A stretch of DNA of 64,000 nucleotides, taken from positions 434,001 through 498,000 of the forward strand of contig NZ_LMUP01000014.1 of assembly GCF_009765875.1 (NCBI RefSeq), read 5' to 3'. Under the pieces are notes generated by a model. It made no database searches and was not told the DNA's origin. It saw nothing but the letters and a program-made list of their open reading frames with translations. Below, piece after piece: positions 55,749-62,987 of the stretch. The stretch's first letter is position 1. Each line of letters opens with the position of its first letter. The translations under genes were made by a program, and so were the position numbers. This DNA comes from Pedobacter sp. L105. GTDB lineage: Bacteria; Bacteroidota; Bacteroidia; Sphingobacteriales; Sphingobacteriaceae.

Positions 55749-57374
55749 ATGAAATTTTTCATCAATGAGACCGACCAAATTGTAAATGAAGCGATAAATG
55801 GACTGTTAACCAACCCAAAATTAGCCAAGTTAGATAGCTTTCCGGAAGTGCGCGTAGTGATACGCAAGGACTGGGATAAATCAAAAGTCGCTATCATTTC
55901 TGGCGGGGGATCCGGGCATGAACCTGCCCATGCTGGTTTTGTAGGTAAGGGGATGCTTACTGCTGCGATTTGCGGTGATATATTTGCGTCGCCTACTGTA
56001 GATGCCGTATTATCTGCTATTTTAGCTGCTACAGGACCTAAAGGCTGTTTATTAATTATAAAGAATTATACAGGAGACCGTTTAAATTTCGGTCTGGCTG
56101 CCGAACAGGCGCGTGCCTTAGGCCTTGATGTAAAGACTGTAACGGTAGATGACGATATTGCTCTTGGAAACGATGTCAAAAAAAGAGGATTAGCCGGGAC
56201 GTTATTTGTCCATAAGATCGCCGGACAACTGGCCGAAGAAGGAAAATCACTAGATGAAATTGCAGTAGCTGCACAAAAGGTAATCGACAGCACGGCTTCC
56301 ATAGGGCTTTCCCTGACCGAAGTTTTTCACCTCGGACAGGAAACCGTTTCCCGTTTAACAGATCAACAGGTAGAACTGGGGCTGGGAATCCACGGTGAGC
56401 CTGGAATAGAAGTTGTAGCCTATGCGCCGGCAGATCAGCTGATGGCATTGGCTATCGATAAGCTGGAAGCAAATTTGCCGGGTAAAAACGGAAGGTATGC
56501 CATGATCTTTAATAATATGGGGAGCGTTAGCCCTATAGAAATGAGCCTGCTGGTTAACTCTTTTAGTAAAACCAAACTGGCTGAACAAATAGATTATATG
56601 ATCGGCCCCGGAGCCCTGATGTCTTCCATCAATATGAGCGGCTTTTCCGTTTCCGTTTTGCTGCTGAACGAAGAATTTGAAAAAGCGTTACTGGCACCTG
56701 CAGAACCTTCTTCATGGCAGGTACAGTCATTTAAAAAACCAGCTACAATCAGCAGTCCTAAACTTCCTGAAACGATGCCTTACGAAGCTTCAGCCAATAG
56801 TGGGGTACAAAAGCTTATTGAGGAAGTGGCTGGCCTATTGGTAGCCATCGAAAAAGAGATCAATGGCCTTGACGCCAAAGTAGGTGATGGCGATGCCGGA
56901 TCTACCTTTGCTTTAGCTGGCAAACGCCTTCAGGCAGTAGTGGCTAAACTTCCGTTAAATGATACCGGTAAATTACTGCTCACACTAGGCCGTATCCTGG
57001 CCAGGGAAGCAGGGGGCTCAAGTGGTGTCTTGTTGTCTATCCTGTTTACGGCTGCCGGAAATGCTTATTCAAAAAATCCTGACCTGGGTAAAGCCTTAGT
57101 GGAAGGATTGCAAAAGGTAAAAGATTATGGCGGGGCTGAAAAAGGCGACAGAACAATGATTGATGCACTGCAACCTGCTTTTGAATCGCTGGCAAAAAAA
57201 GAATCGCTGGCAATTGCTGCACAACAGGCAAGGGATGGGGCCGATAATACCAAAAATATTATCAATACTAAGTTCGGACGTTCGTCTTATTTATCTGAGG
57301 CGGTATTAAGGAATATTCCAGACCCCGGTGCTGAAGTTATTGCCAGGGTTTTTGAGAAAATTGCTTCCCTGTAA
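55749..57374 (+). CDS. Fused dihydroxyacetone kinase (DhaK-DhaL)
   Basis: 541 residues. The DhaK half (1-330) has GGGSGHEPAH (52-61) and His215 in GIHGEPGIE, which binds dihydroxyacetone as a hemiaminal. The DhaL half (about 345-541) has AKVGDGDAGSTF with the Mg-ATP-binding aspartates. Such fused kinases use ATP directly, not the PTS. It phosphorylates dihydroxyacetone (or glyceraldehyde) to feed glycolysis. It is followed by a terminator at 57405. Confidence 0.93.
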   Translation: MKFFINETDQIVNEAINGLLTNPKLAKLDSFPEVRVVIRKDWDKSKVAIISGGGSGHEPAHAGFVGKGMLTAAICGDIFASPTVDAVLSAILAATGPKGCLLIIKNYTGDRLNFGLAAEQARALGLDVKTVTVDDDIALGNDVKKRGLAGTLFVHKIAGQLAEEGKSLDEIAVAAQKVIDSTASIGLSLTEVFHLGQETVSRLTDQQVELGLGIHGEPGIEVVAYAPADQLMALAIDKLEANLPGKNGRYAMIFNNMGSVSPIEMSLLVNSFSKTKLAEQIDYMIGPGALMSSINMSGFSVSVLLLNEEFEKALLAPAEPSSWQVQSFKKPATISSPKLPETMPYEASANSGVQKLIEEVAGLLVAIEKEINGLDAKVGDGDAGSTFALAGKRLQAVVAKLPLNDTGKLLLTLGRILAREAGGSSGVLLSILFTAAGNAYSKNPDLGKALVEGLQKVKDYGGAEKGDRTMIDALQPAFESLAKKESLAIAAQQARDGADNTKNIINTKFGRSSYLSEAVLRNIPDPGAEVIARVFEKIASL

Positions 57375-57404
57375 TAGCCATTATTAAATTGTAAACAATT
57401 CAGG

Positions 57405-57437
57405 AACCATCGTCATACATTGACGATGGTTTTTTTA
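57405..57437 (+). terminator. Terminator after the dihydroxyacetone kinase gene
   Basis: AACCATCGTCA (57405-57415) pairs with TGACGATGGTT (57421-57431), followed by T-run to 57436. Confidence 0.92.
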
Positions 57438-57458
57438 CGGCATTTATTGAAATTTAAT

Positions 57459-57501
57459 GCAAACCCGGGTTTACTCCATGCAGGAATAAACCCGGGTTTG
57501 C
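57459..57501. repeat. Paired palindromes forming a 15-bp inverted repeat
   Basis: GCAAACCCGGGTTTA (57459-57473) and TAAACCCGGGTTTGC (57487-57501) are inverted copies around a 13-nt spacer, and each also contains the self-palindrome AAACCCGGGTTT. The T-rich AGTCTTTTCG follows, so a second terminator is one reading. Confidence 0.65.
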
Positions 57502-57670
57502 AGTCTTTTCGCTAAATAGGATCTATAAATACGTTTTAGCTATAAATTGCTAAATATAAGTGTTTTAACTATTGTAAAAATAGCAATTAATGACCATTTT
57601 TTTCGGTTATCCCATTTTCTAGCTTCGTGAAATGGAATCAAAATCATAATTGATGATGGACTGTTAAACA

Positions 57671-57712
57671 AAGGGGGTAGCTGAAAACCCTAATTAGAGT
57701 AGGCCCCAAATT
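57671..57712 (+). promoter_or_regulatory. Conserved leader motif, copy A
   Basis: The 5' leader of the first repeat-protein gene contains GGGGGTAGCTGAAAA (57673-57687), then CCCTAA and AGAGTAGGC (57696-57704), 22 nt before the ATG. The same blocks in the same order and almost the same spacing precede the paralogous gene at 59718. GGGG could pair with CCCC at 57704-57707. Read as a shared regulatory leader or structured RNA; no known class recognised. Confidence 0.55.
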
Positions 57713-57726
57713 ATAAACCTAATACT

Positions 57727-58179
57727 ATGAACAAATTAAGATTTACAATGCTACTTATGGTAGTTTTATTGTTTTCATTCAGTGCCTTTAGCCAGGTTGC
57801 ATTAACAGTTAATAAACCTCTGTCAGAGAGTGACAAACAAGAGGTAAGTACCATTTTGAAGTCGTTTGACGCGAATTCATATAAACTGAATATGAAATCT
57901 GAAAAAGGCAGTTTAATGATGGGTAAAGCAACCGCAAAAGGACTGGCAAGTGTAGGACAAAAAAACACTACCAGAACAGTAGGATCAGGCGCTGTAGCTT
58001 CTACCAATACCAACAACAATGTATTCAAAAATGCTGTAATGAGCACTAACACGAACAACAACGTGTTCAAAGTAATGAGTACCAATACCAACAATAACGT
58101 CTTTGTACAAGGAAAATACACAAATAGCCAGCTGAGCAAGATGGATAAGCTGTATACTATTCTAAGCAAATACCAATAA
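57727..58179 (+). CDS. Secreted small protein with STNTNNNVF repeats (paralogue A)
   Basis: 150 residues. Signal peptide at 1-22 (hydrophobic LLMVVLLFSFSAFS, mature start likely QVAL). Conserved block 24-82 (KPLSESDKQEV; SFDANSYK; GLASVGQKN), an Asn-rich middle with three copies of STNTNNNVF at 92-100, 106-114 and 118-126, and a conserved tail GKYTNSQLSKMDKLYTILSKYQ. There are no cysteines. It is a paralogue of 59718-60134 and the first gene before an SdpA/SdpB-like pair. Role unknown; a secreted peptide precursor or a cell-surface protein is the best reading. Confidence 0.78.
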   Translation: MNKLRFTMLLMVVLLFSFSAFSQVALTVNKPLSESDKQEVSTILKSFDANSYKLNMKSEKGSLMMGKATAKGLASVGQKNTTRTVGSGAVASTNTNNNVFKNAVMSTNTNNNVFKVMSTNTNNNVFVQGKYTNSQLSKMDKLYTILSKYQ

Positions 58180-58219
58180 ACCGATAAACAATTTAGTTTA
58201 ACAGTCCATTTCCAATCCT

Positions 58220-58714
58220 TTGAATAACGTTAAAAAAATACTTATCCTGATCCATTTTGGGCTTGTCTTTATCACGGTGACCCACTTATTCGAGTTGATC
58301 AACTGGAATCCATTATCATCCGTTGTAGGCTTATATTCATCCTATACCTATGCCAACAGGAATTTCGGCTTTTTTGCACCAACGGTAAATGAAGATTATG
58401 TGTTAAACCTGAAGGTCTATCAAAAGAACGATTCCCTTGGCCATCCATTTTTATTAAACCAGCCTAATCTGGAAAGTAAAATCCGGTACCTGACTATGCT
58501 CTGGCATTTTAGTGAAGGAAACAGTAAATCCCAGATGGATCTGTTCGCCAGGTCCTGGGGCTTGTACTGCATGAATACAGACAGCGCGGTGAACCAGGTA
58601 CTGATTACCGTTCACAAAAATATTATTCCTACCATGAAACAATTCAGGGAGGGCAAACGGGTCACTAAAAACCTGTATTATCAAACTACCATCTATGCTA
58701 AAGAAGCTGAATAA
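58220..58714 (+). CDS. SdpA-like single-pass membrane protein
   Basis: 164 residues from TTG 58220, the only usable start after an in-frame stop at 58199-58201. One N-terminal membrane helix (6-26, ILILIHFGLVFITVTHLF) is followed by a soluble domain with RNFGFFAP around residues 47-54. This plan (one helix, FGFF-type motif after about 20 residues, about 160 residues) is that of SdpA, which with SdpB matures the SDP toxin of Bacillus. Similarity is by plan and motif, so the family call is tentative. It overlaps the next gene by 20 nt. Confidence 0.55.
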   Translation: MNNVKKILILIHFGLVFITVTHLFELINWNPLSSVVGLYSSYTYANRNFGFFAPTVNEDYVLNLKVYQKNDSLGHPFLLNQPNLESKIRYLTMLWHFSEGNSKSQMDLFARSWGLYCMNTDSAVNQVLITVHKNIIPTMKQFREGKRVTKNLYYQTTIYAKEAE

Positions 58715-59651
58715 ATTATACTCTTCCATATTTAAGTTTATTGAGGTTGAAAAACCAACTTACCCCTTATTGTTTTTCCGTATGGGGCTGGCGCTTATTT
58801 GTATAGGAAAACTAGCTGTCCTAAGTGCCAATTACCTCACCTTTTACGGGCAATATGGATTATTACAATGGACAATTTCTAAAGTAAGTAATTATAACTT
58901 TTCTCCCCATATCGGTGATTATTCCCTTTTCCTGGCTAAACTGTTCAGTATCTCTCCTGATGACGCTGCTGTAATGGTGATGAAAATATTCTTTTTCTCC
59001 TGTATATGTCTGTTTTTTGGACTGTTTACCAAAATCAGCACTTTTCTCTGTTTTATCCTGCATCTGGCTTATATCAATACCGGAAGCGGAATTGTTTATG
59101 GCGTGGAGGTATTTACGCAGTTATCCTTATTTTATGCTTTGTTTTTTCCATTGAACAGCACCTATGCTTTGGATTCCCTGATCGGTATCAGTCAATATAA
59201 AAAAGCATCTGTTTCAGCGGGTATTGCCATGCGTATGATCCAGATACAAATGTGTTTTGTATATCTTTCTTCAGGGATAGAAAAATGCCTGGGTAAACAG
59301 TGGCTGAATGGAGAAGCAATCTGGAGAACCTTCATGATGCCCATCTTTAACAATTACAATTTTTCCTGGATTGCCTTTTATCCCTTTCTTCCATTGCTGA
59401 TGGGGATAGGGGTTCTGATTATAGAAATAGGCTATACCTATTTTATGTGGAAGAAGAACATCAGGGTGATATGGCTGGTGATGATCGTTGGGCTGCACCT
59501 GGGGATAGGAATATTAATGGGCATGTGGTTTTTCGCATCCATTATGATCTTTCTTTCACTGTTTGCCTTTGGGGCGGATGTGATCAGTGATATCGCAGCC
59601 TATCGCGCTAAAGAAGCCAGACCTGTTCAGCACTACGCAGGGTTGAACTGA
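58695..59651 (+). CDS. HTTM-domain multipass membrane protein, SdpB-like
   Basis: 318 residues with about eight hydrophobic segments. The segment MRMIQIQMCFVYLSSGIEKCLGKQWLNGEAIW (179-210) contains the hallmark of the HTTM fold: Q(I/L)Q..YLSSG.EK.....W..G..IW; His123 (LHLAYINTG) and His268 (GLHLGIGI) are also typical positions. HTTM proteins include vitamin K-dependent gamma-carboxylase and SdpB. With the SdpA-like gene overlapping it by 20 nt, SdpB is the closer comparison. It acts in the inner membrane on a secreted or exported peptide; chemistry is unknown. Confidence 0.7.
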   Translation: MLKKLNKLYSSIFKFIEVEKPTYPLLFFRMGLALICIGKLAVLSANYLTFYGQYGLLQWTISKVSNYNFSPHIGDYSLFLAKLFSISPDDAAVMVMKIFFFSCICLFFGLFTKISTFLCFILHLAYINTGSGIVYGVEVFTQLSLFYALFFPLNSTYALDSLIGISQYKKASVSAGIAMRMIQIQMCFVYLSSGIEKCLGKQWLNGEAIWRTFMMPIFNNYNFSWIAFYPFLPLLMGIGVLIIEIGYTYFMWKKNIRVIWLVMIVGLHLGIGILMGMWFFASIMIFLSLFAFGADVISDIAAYRAKEARPVQHYAGLN

Positions 59652-59663
59652 GATAATTAAATA

Positions 59664-59702
59664 CAGGGGGAAGCTGAAAAACCTTTAAAGAGTAGGCGCA
59701 AA
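59664..59702 (+). promoter_or_regulatory. Conserved leader motif, copy B
   Basis: GGGGGAAGCTGAAAA (59666-59680), ACCTTTAA, AGAGTAGGC (59690-59698), 19 nt before the ATG of the second repeat-protein gene. It matches copy A at 57673-57704 with a small indel. It lies 15 nt after the stop of the HTTM gene, so the second small gene can have its own leader rather than only readthrough transcription. Confidence 0.55.
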
Positions 59703-59717
59703 TATAAATTCTATACC

Positions 59718-60134
59718 ATGAATAGTTTAAAAGCTATAGTAGTACCCCTGGTAATTTCTTTTTTTTCTATTGCCAGTTATGGTCAGGTTGCACTAAGCGT
59801 GAGCAAGCCCCTGTCACAAAGGGATAAACAGGAGGTAACTACCATTTTAAGCTCGTTTGATGCAAATTCATATAAAATTGATATCAAAGCACAAAGAGGA
59901 AATTTAAACATGGGCCGTGCAAAAGGCCTGGCCAGTGTAGGACAGAAGAATACCGCCAGACCCGCATTAAACGGAAAAATTAGTACTACCAAATCTACAT
60001 TGATTACCAATGCTAATATTTTCCAATTGATGAGTACCAATACTAATAATAATATTTTCAAGGAAGGTAAGTATACTAATAATCAGCTAACAAAAATGGA
60101 TAAGCTGTATAGTATCTTAACCAAATACCAGTAA
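59718..60134 (+). CDS. Secreted small protein with STNTNNNIF repeat (paralogue B)
   Basis: 138 residues, paralogous to the 57727 product over its full length: signal peptide 1-22, KPLSQRDKQEV, SFDANSYK, KGLASVGQKNT, a middle with one clear STNTNNNIF (106-114) and a degenerate ITNANIF (97-102), and the tail GKYTNNQLTKMDKLYSILTKYQ. No cysteines. The middle is shorter and divergent while both ends are preserved, as expected of precursor proteins with a variable core. Confidence 0.78.
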   Translation: MNSLKAIVVPLVISFFSIASYGQVALSVSKPLSQRDKQEVTTILSSFDANSYKIDIKAQRGNLNMGRAKGLASVGQKNTARPALNGKISTTKSTLITNANIFQLMSTNTNNNIFKEGKYTNNQLTKMDKLYSILTKYQ

Positions 60135-60194
60135 TACGAAATCCAGTGCTCATCTATTGTAATAATGGATAACACTGGATTTCCTTCTGTTGCC

Positions 60195-61760
60195 TTAAAG
60201 ACTATCAGATGCGGGCACCAGCTTTGCTTTAAGATCTGGTTCCTTCATATCTTTATCAAATGGAAACATTGGCCGTTCAATTCTTTTGTAAGGAAGACGC
60301 TCCAGGTTCTGGTCTACACCGCCCGGGGTTAAAGCCAATATCCAGTCGGCCCTCATGGCATACAATTCAGGCTCCAGGTAACCAATTTTTACGACAACTA
60401 TATCCGACTGGCGGGGGTGAAGCCCCAAATTTGTAAAATCAATTTCTTTGTGGTAAGGCTTACGTTTTTGGGTAACGATCACATTTACGCTTCCTACTTT
60501 TACTACTACTTCAATGCCTGCATCTTTGTCTCCTTTTACAATGGACTCTACCGTGCCTGATAATTTAATGGGAGGTGCAAAACGAGCATCAATGGCAGCG
60601 CCTGCATAACCATCAACTGGTTTACCTACGCCGGCAGCTATTGCTTTTTTTACCAGTTCGGGCCCCGGAATAGAAGCATATATCAATGATGGTCCGTTCG
60701 CTGATTTAAACTCCGGCCTTTTTAGTATTTCCGTTAAAGTCCAGGTTACATCTCCGGCACCACCTGCAGTAGGGTTGTCTCCAGAATCACTAATGAAAAA
60801 CGGGTGTTTTTTACTGGCTACCGCTTTATCCAGGCTTTCTTTAAGGGTACCTGTAGGTGCTACAAATTCAAAGCGCGACCGGGCATCCCAGAAGTCTTTC
60901 GCCAGGCGCTCCGCCGTAGCCGTTACTTTTTCTTTATCATCTCCGGTTACCATCACCACCGCATGGTTACGGGGTTCGTCAGCCCAGGCATAACCTATCC
61001 AGATGGCGGCGTCTATAATACCTTCCTGTGCAGCAGCGGGAGCTACCTCATGGTACAGGCTTTTCCCTGGTTCTATTCTTGTACTCGTTTTTTCACCTGG
61101 CAATAGGATGGGAACAGATACATAGGCTTTGTAAGCAGGTTTTCCCTTTCCGCTGGTTATTCTTTCCAGCAGGTTCTGTACGGCACGTTTTTTAGTGTCC
61201 ATTGCATCTTCATGAGGTGCCATCCGGTAACAGGTGATCAGGTCAGAATTTTTGGCCAGTCGCCAGGAAACATTTCCATGCAGGTCCATTGAAGTGGAAA
61301 TAATCGTTTTACCACCTACTACTTTGCGGATCCTTTCAATGAAATCACCTTCGGGATCTGGCAGGCCCACCACACTCATGGCGCCATGGATGTCAAAATA
61401 CAGTCCATCATAAGGAAGATGTTTTTTTAATGAATCCAGTGTTTTATTGACCAGCGACTCATAAGCTGCTCTGGTAACAGCACCCCCAGGTAGTGCATGC
61501 CCGGTAAGTGTAGGGAACCAGATCGCTTTCTGGCGTAGCGGGGAATCAATAGCCATAAAAGGATAAGTAGTAAATACATCAGCCCCATACTTCGCTTTAA
61601 AAGCCTCTTCAAGAGATAGGGCAGGAGAAAATGTACTGGATTCTATGCCTAATCCGGCAATAGCAATACGGGGCCGGTGCTGATCTGCCTGTGCGTAAGA
61701 ATGTAAGGCTAAAATTACCAGCGTAAGACAAAAAATGATCGATAAGAGTGGTTTCTTCAT
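60195..61760 (-). CDS. Secreted M81-family metallopeptidase (MlrC-like)
   Basis: 521 residues with a signal peptide (IIFCLTLVILALHSYAQA). The M81/MlrC pattern is clear: RIAIAGLGIESSTFSP (zinc His/Glu positions modified in the opening), DGLYFDIHGAMSVVGLPDPEGDFI, SMDLHGNVS, and SDSGDNPTAGGAGD with the zinc-binding Asp and the GGAGD motif. MlrC linearises microcystin peptides in sphingomonads, but most family members have unknown substrates. It is convergent with the repeat-protein gene. Confidence 0.9.
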   Translation of the reverse strand: MKKPLLSIIFCLTLVILALHSYAQADQHRPRIAIAGLGIESSTFSPALSLEEAFKAKYGADVFTTYPFMAIDSPLRQKAIWFPTLTGHALPGGAVTRAAYESLVNKTLDSLKKHLPYDGLYFDIHGAMSVVGLPDPEGDFIERIRKVVGGKTIISTSMDLHGNVSWRLAKNSDLITCYRMAPHEDAMDTKKRAVQNLLERITSGKGKPAYKAYVSVPILLPGEKTSTRIEPGKSLYHEVAPAAAQEGIIDAAIWIGYAWADEPRNHAVVMVTGDDKEKVTATAERLAKDFWDARSRFEFVAPTGTLKESLDKAVASKKHPFFISDSGDNPTAGGAGDVTWTLTEILKRPEFKSANGPSLIYASIPGPELVKKAIAAGVGKPVDGYAGAAIDARFAPPIKLSGTVESIVKGDKDAGIEVVVKVGSVNVIVTQKRKPYHKEIDFTNLGLHPRQSDIVVVKIGYLEPELYAMRADWILALTPGGVDQNLERLPYKRIERPMFPFDKDMKEPDLKAKLVPASDSL

Positions 61761-61817
61761 GTGAATATTAAAAAATTGCCAGTAATTAATTTGCTGGCCT
61801 TAAAATACTGAAAAAAC

Positions 61818-61893
61818 GCCCTTTTAAATAGTAATTTCTGTTAAAAAAGAAATTCTCATTATAGTTCGTATAATGAGAATTATAAATAAGGGC
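61818..61893. repeat. Nested palindrome upstream of the M81 gene
   Basis: An inner perfect 13-bp inverted repeat, AATTCTCATTATA (61851-61863) and TATAATGAGAATT (61869-61881), sits inside an outer GCCCTT (61818-61823)/AAGGGC (61888-61893). The inner loop is GTTCG. It lies between the divergent-tailed 58-residue protein and the M81 start. Confidence 0.6.
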
Positions 61894-61934
61894 CCTATAC
61901 TGAACTTATCTATATTAAACTTAGTGAAAAAAAC

Positions 61935-62111
61935 TTAGCTAAGTTGATTTACTAGTTGTTTGCTGGGTAATCCAACTCTTTTGAGCAACTCTAGCGCTTC
62001 ATTAGCCTTACGGATCATTACAGGGTCATTGTCAAAACTTTTCATAGTTTTATCAACTATACCTTTGCCAAACCCGTTGATTATTGAAACTTTTTTAATT
62101 ATTGTTTTCAT
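61935..62111 (-). CDS. Small protein coupled to the DUF6934-like gene
   Basis: 58 residues from ATG 62111, preceded by AAAGGAGAT, a strong ribosome-binding site by the standards of this window. A longer frame from 62141 exists but skips this site. The sequence is basic and helical (MKTIIKKVSIINGFGKGIVDKTMKSFDNDPVMIRK.. LLKRVGLPSKQ). It begins 20 nt after the stop of the 155-residue gene upstream, an arrangement of toxin-antitoxin or immunity pairs. The function is not known. Confidence 0.65.
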   Translation of the reverse strand: MKTIIKKVSIINGFGKGIVDKTMKSFDNDPVMIRKANEALELLKRVGLPSKQLVNQLS

Positions 62112-62130
62112 TTTATCTCCTTTCATTTTG

Positions 62131-62598
62131 TTATATATCAAATTTAAATAATTCTTTCTTCTTTACCAAAAAACCAGTGTAATTTTTTTTGCGTTCAAAA
62201 TGTGTCCATTGATCGTCTTTTAATCCTAAGATATTATAGTCTAACTTCATATGTTCCAACAAACGGGAAGCCGCCATTTGGTATAATCTTGTTCTGGACG
62301 GGGTACTGCCTACGATCAATATAAAGTACTTCATATAATGCGCACAAAATTCATTGATAATACTTGCAACCGTAGCTAACACTAAATCTTTGTCTTCATT
62401 ATTGCTGATAGCCCGGTCATCTATTTTACCCGTAACAGCATCTTCATCACCAAACCCTAAATTATAGACAGTCTCATTGAGATAGGAAACCTGATGGAAC
62501 CTGACTGTTTTTTTTAGGTGCCCTTTAGGCCCTGAACTATAAAAGGCGTAATTCTTAAAATCATCACTAACAAAGTAGGCGTAACGTTCTAAATTCAT
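62131..62598 (-). CDS. DUF6934-like protein
   Basis: 155 residues, soluble, no signal. Recognised pattern: FYSSGPKGHLKKTVRF, NLGFGDEDAVTGKIDDRAISNNEDKDLVLATVASII and GSTPSRTRLYQMAASRL, which I associate with the Bacteroidota family DUF6934. Function unknown. It is the first gene of a two-gene unit with the 58-residue protein and has a -7 box at 62638. Confidence 0.75.
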   Translation of the reverse strand: MNLERYAYFVSDDFKNYAFYSSGPKGHLKKTVRFHQVSYLNETVYNLGFGDEDAVTGKIDDRAISNNEDKDLVLATVASIINEFCAHYMKYFILIVGSTPSRTRLYQMAASRLLEHMKLDYNILGLKDDQWTHFERKKNYTGFLVKKKELFKFDI

Positions 62599-62987
62599 AT
62601 TGATCTCTGGTGTTTGGTTACTGATAGTTGTCTAAAACAAAAGTACACATATTTATTTATTTACGAAATAAAATATCAAATTAAATAATTAATATACAAT
62701 TGAAGATTATTTATGTCTAATTTAGAATATTTGTCAATTTTTAGATTTGACTTTATTATATTAATTAATTTGTAATTAAGATAAGTGAAATTCGTTTTTC
62801 ATCAAAAATCAATTAGCGTTTAGTAAACATTTGTTCATCCAAGCAAGACCCATAGAATAGTAAAAAAGCAGTATTTTATTTATACAAAAGACAATAATCA
62901 TGTTTAAAATTTCTACTAAATAAATTTATTTAAAACAATTTGCTCAATTGTTTTGTATTATTCTCATTACTATATTCTGCCAAATAT
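62599..62987. other. AT-rich intergenic region between divergent DUF6934-like and SusC genes
   Basis: 389 bases, very AT-rich and without a convincing gene. It holds TACTTTTG on the - strand (62638-62645), an exact -7 box for the DUF6934-like gene, and TAGATTTG on the + strand (62742-62749), about 240 nt from the SusC start; neither has a TTG at the ideal spacing. Confidence 0.5.

Noticed and set aside
57991-58110. Asn-rich DNA as a CRISPR array or tandem DNA repeat
   Set aside because: The repeat units vary at the DNA level, no equal-length spacers exist, and they lie within a coding frame.
58220-59651. Reading the HTTM gene as a vitamin K-dependent gamma-carboxylase
   Set aside because: There is no C-terminal carboxylase extension, and the SdpA-like partner points to SdpB instead.
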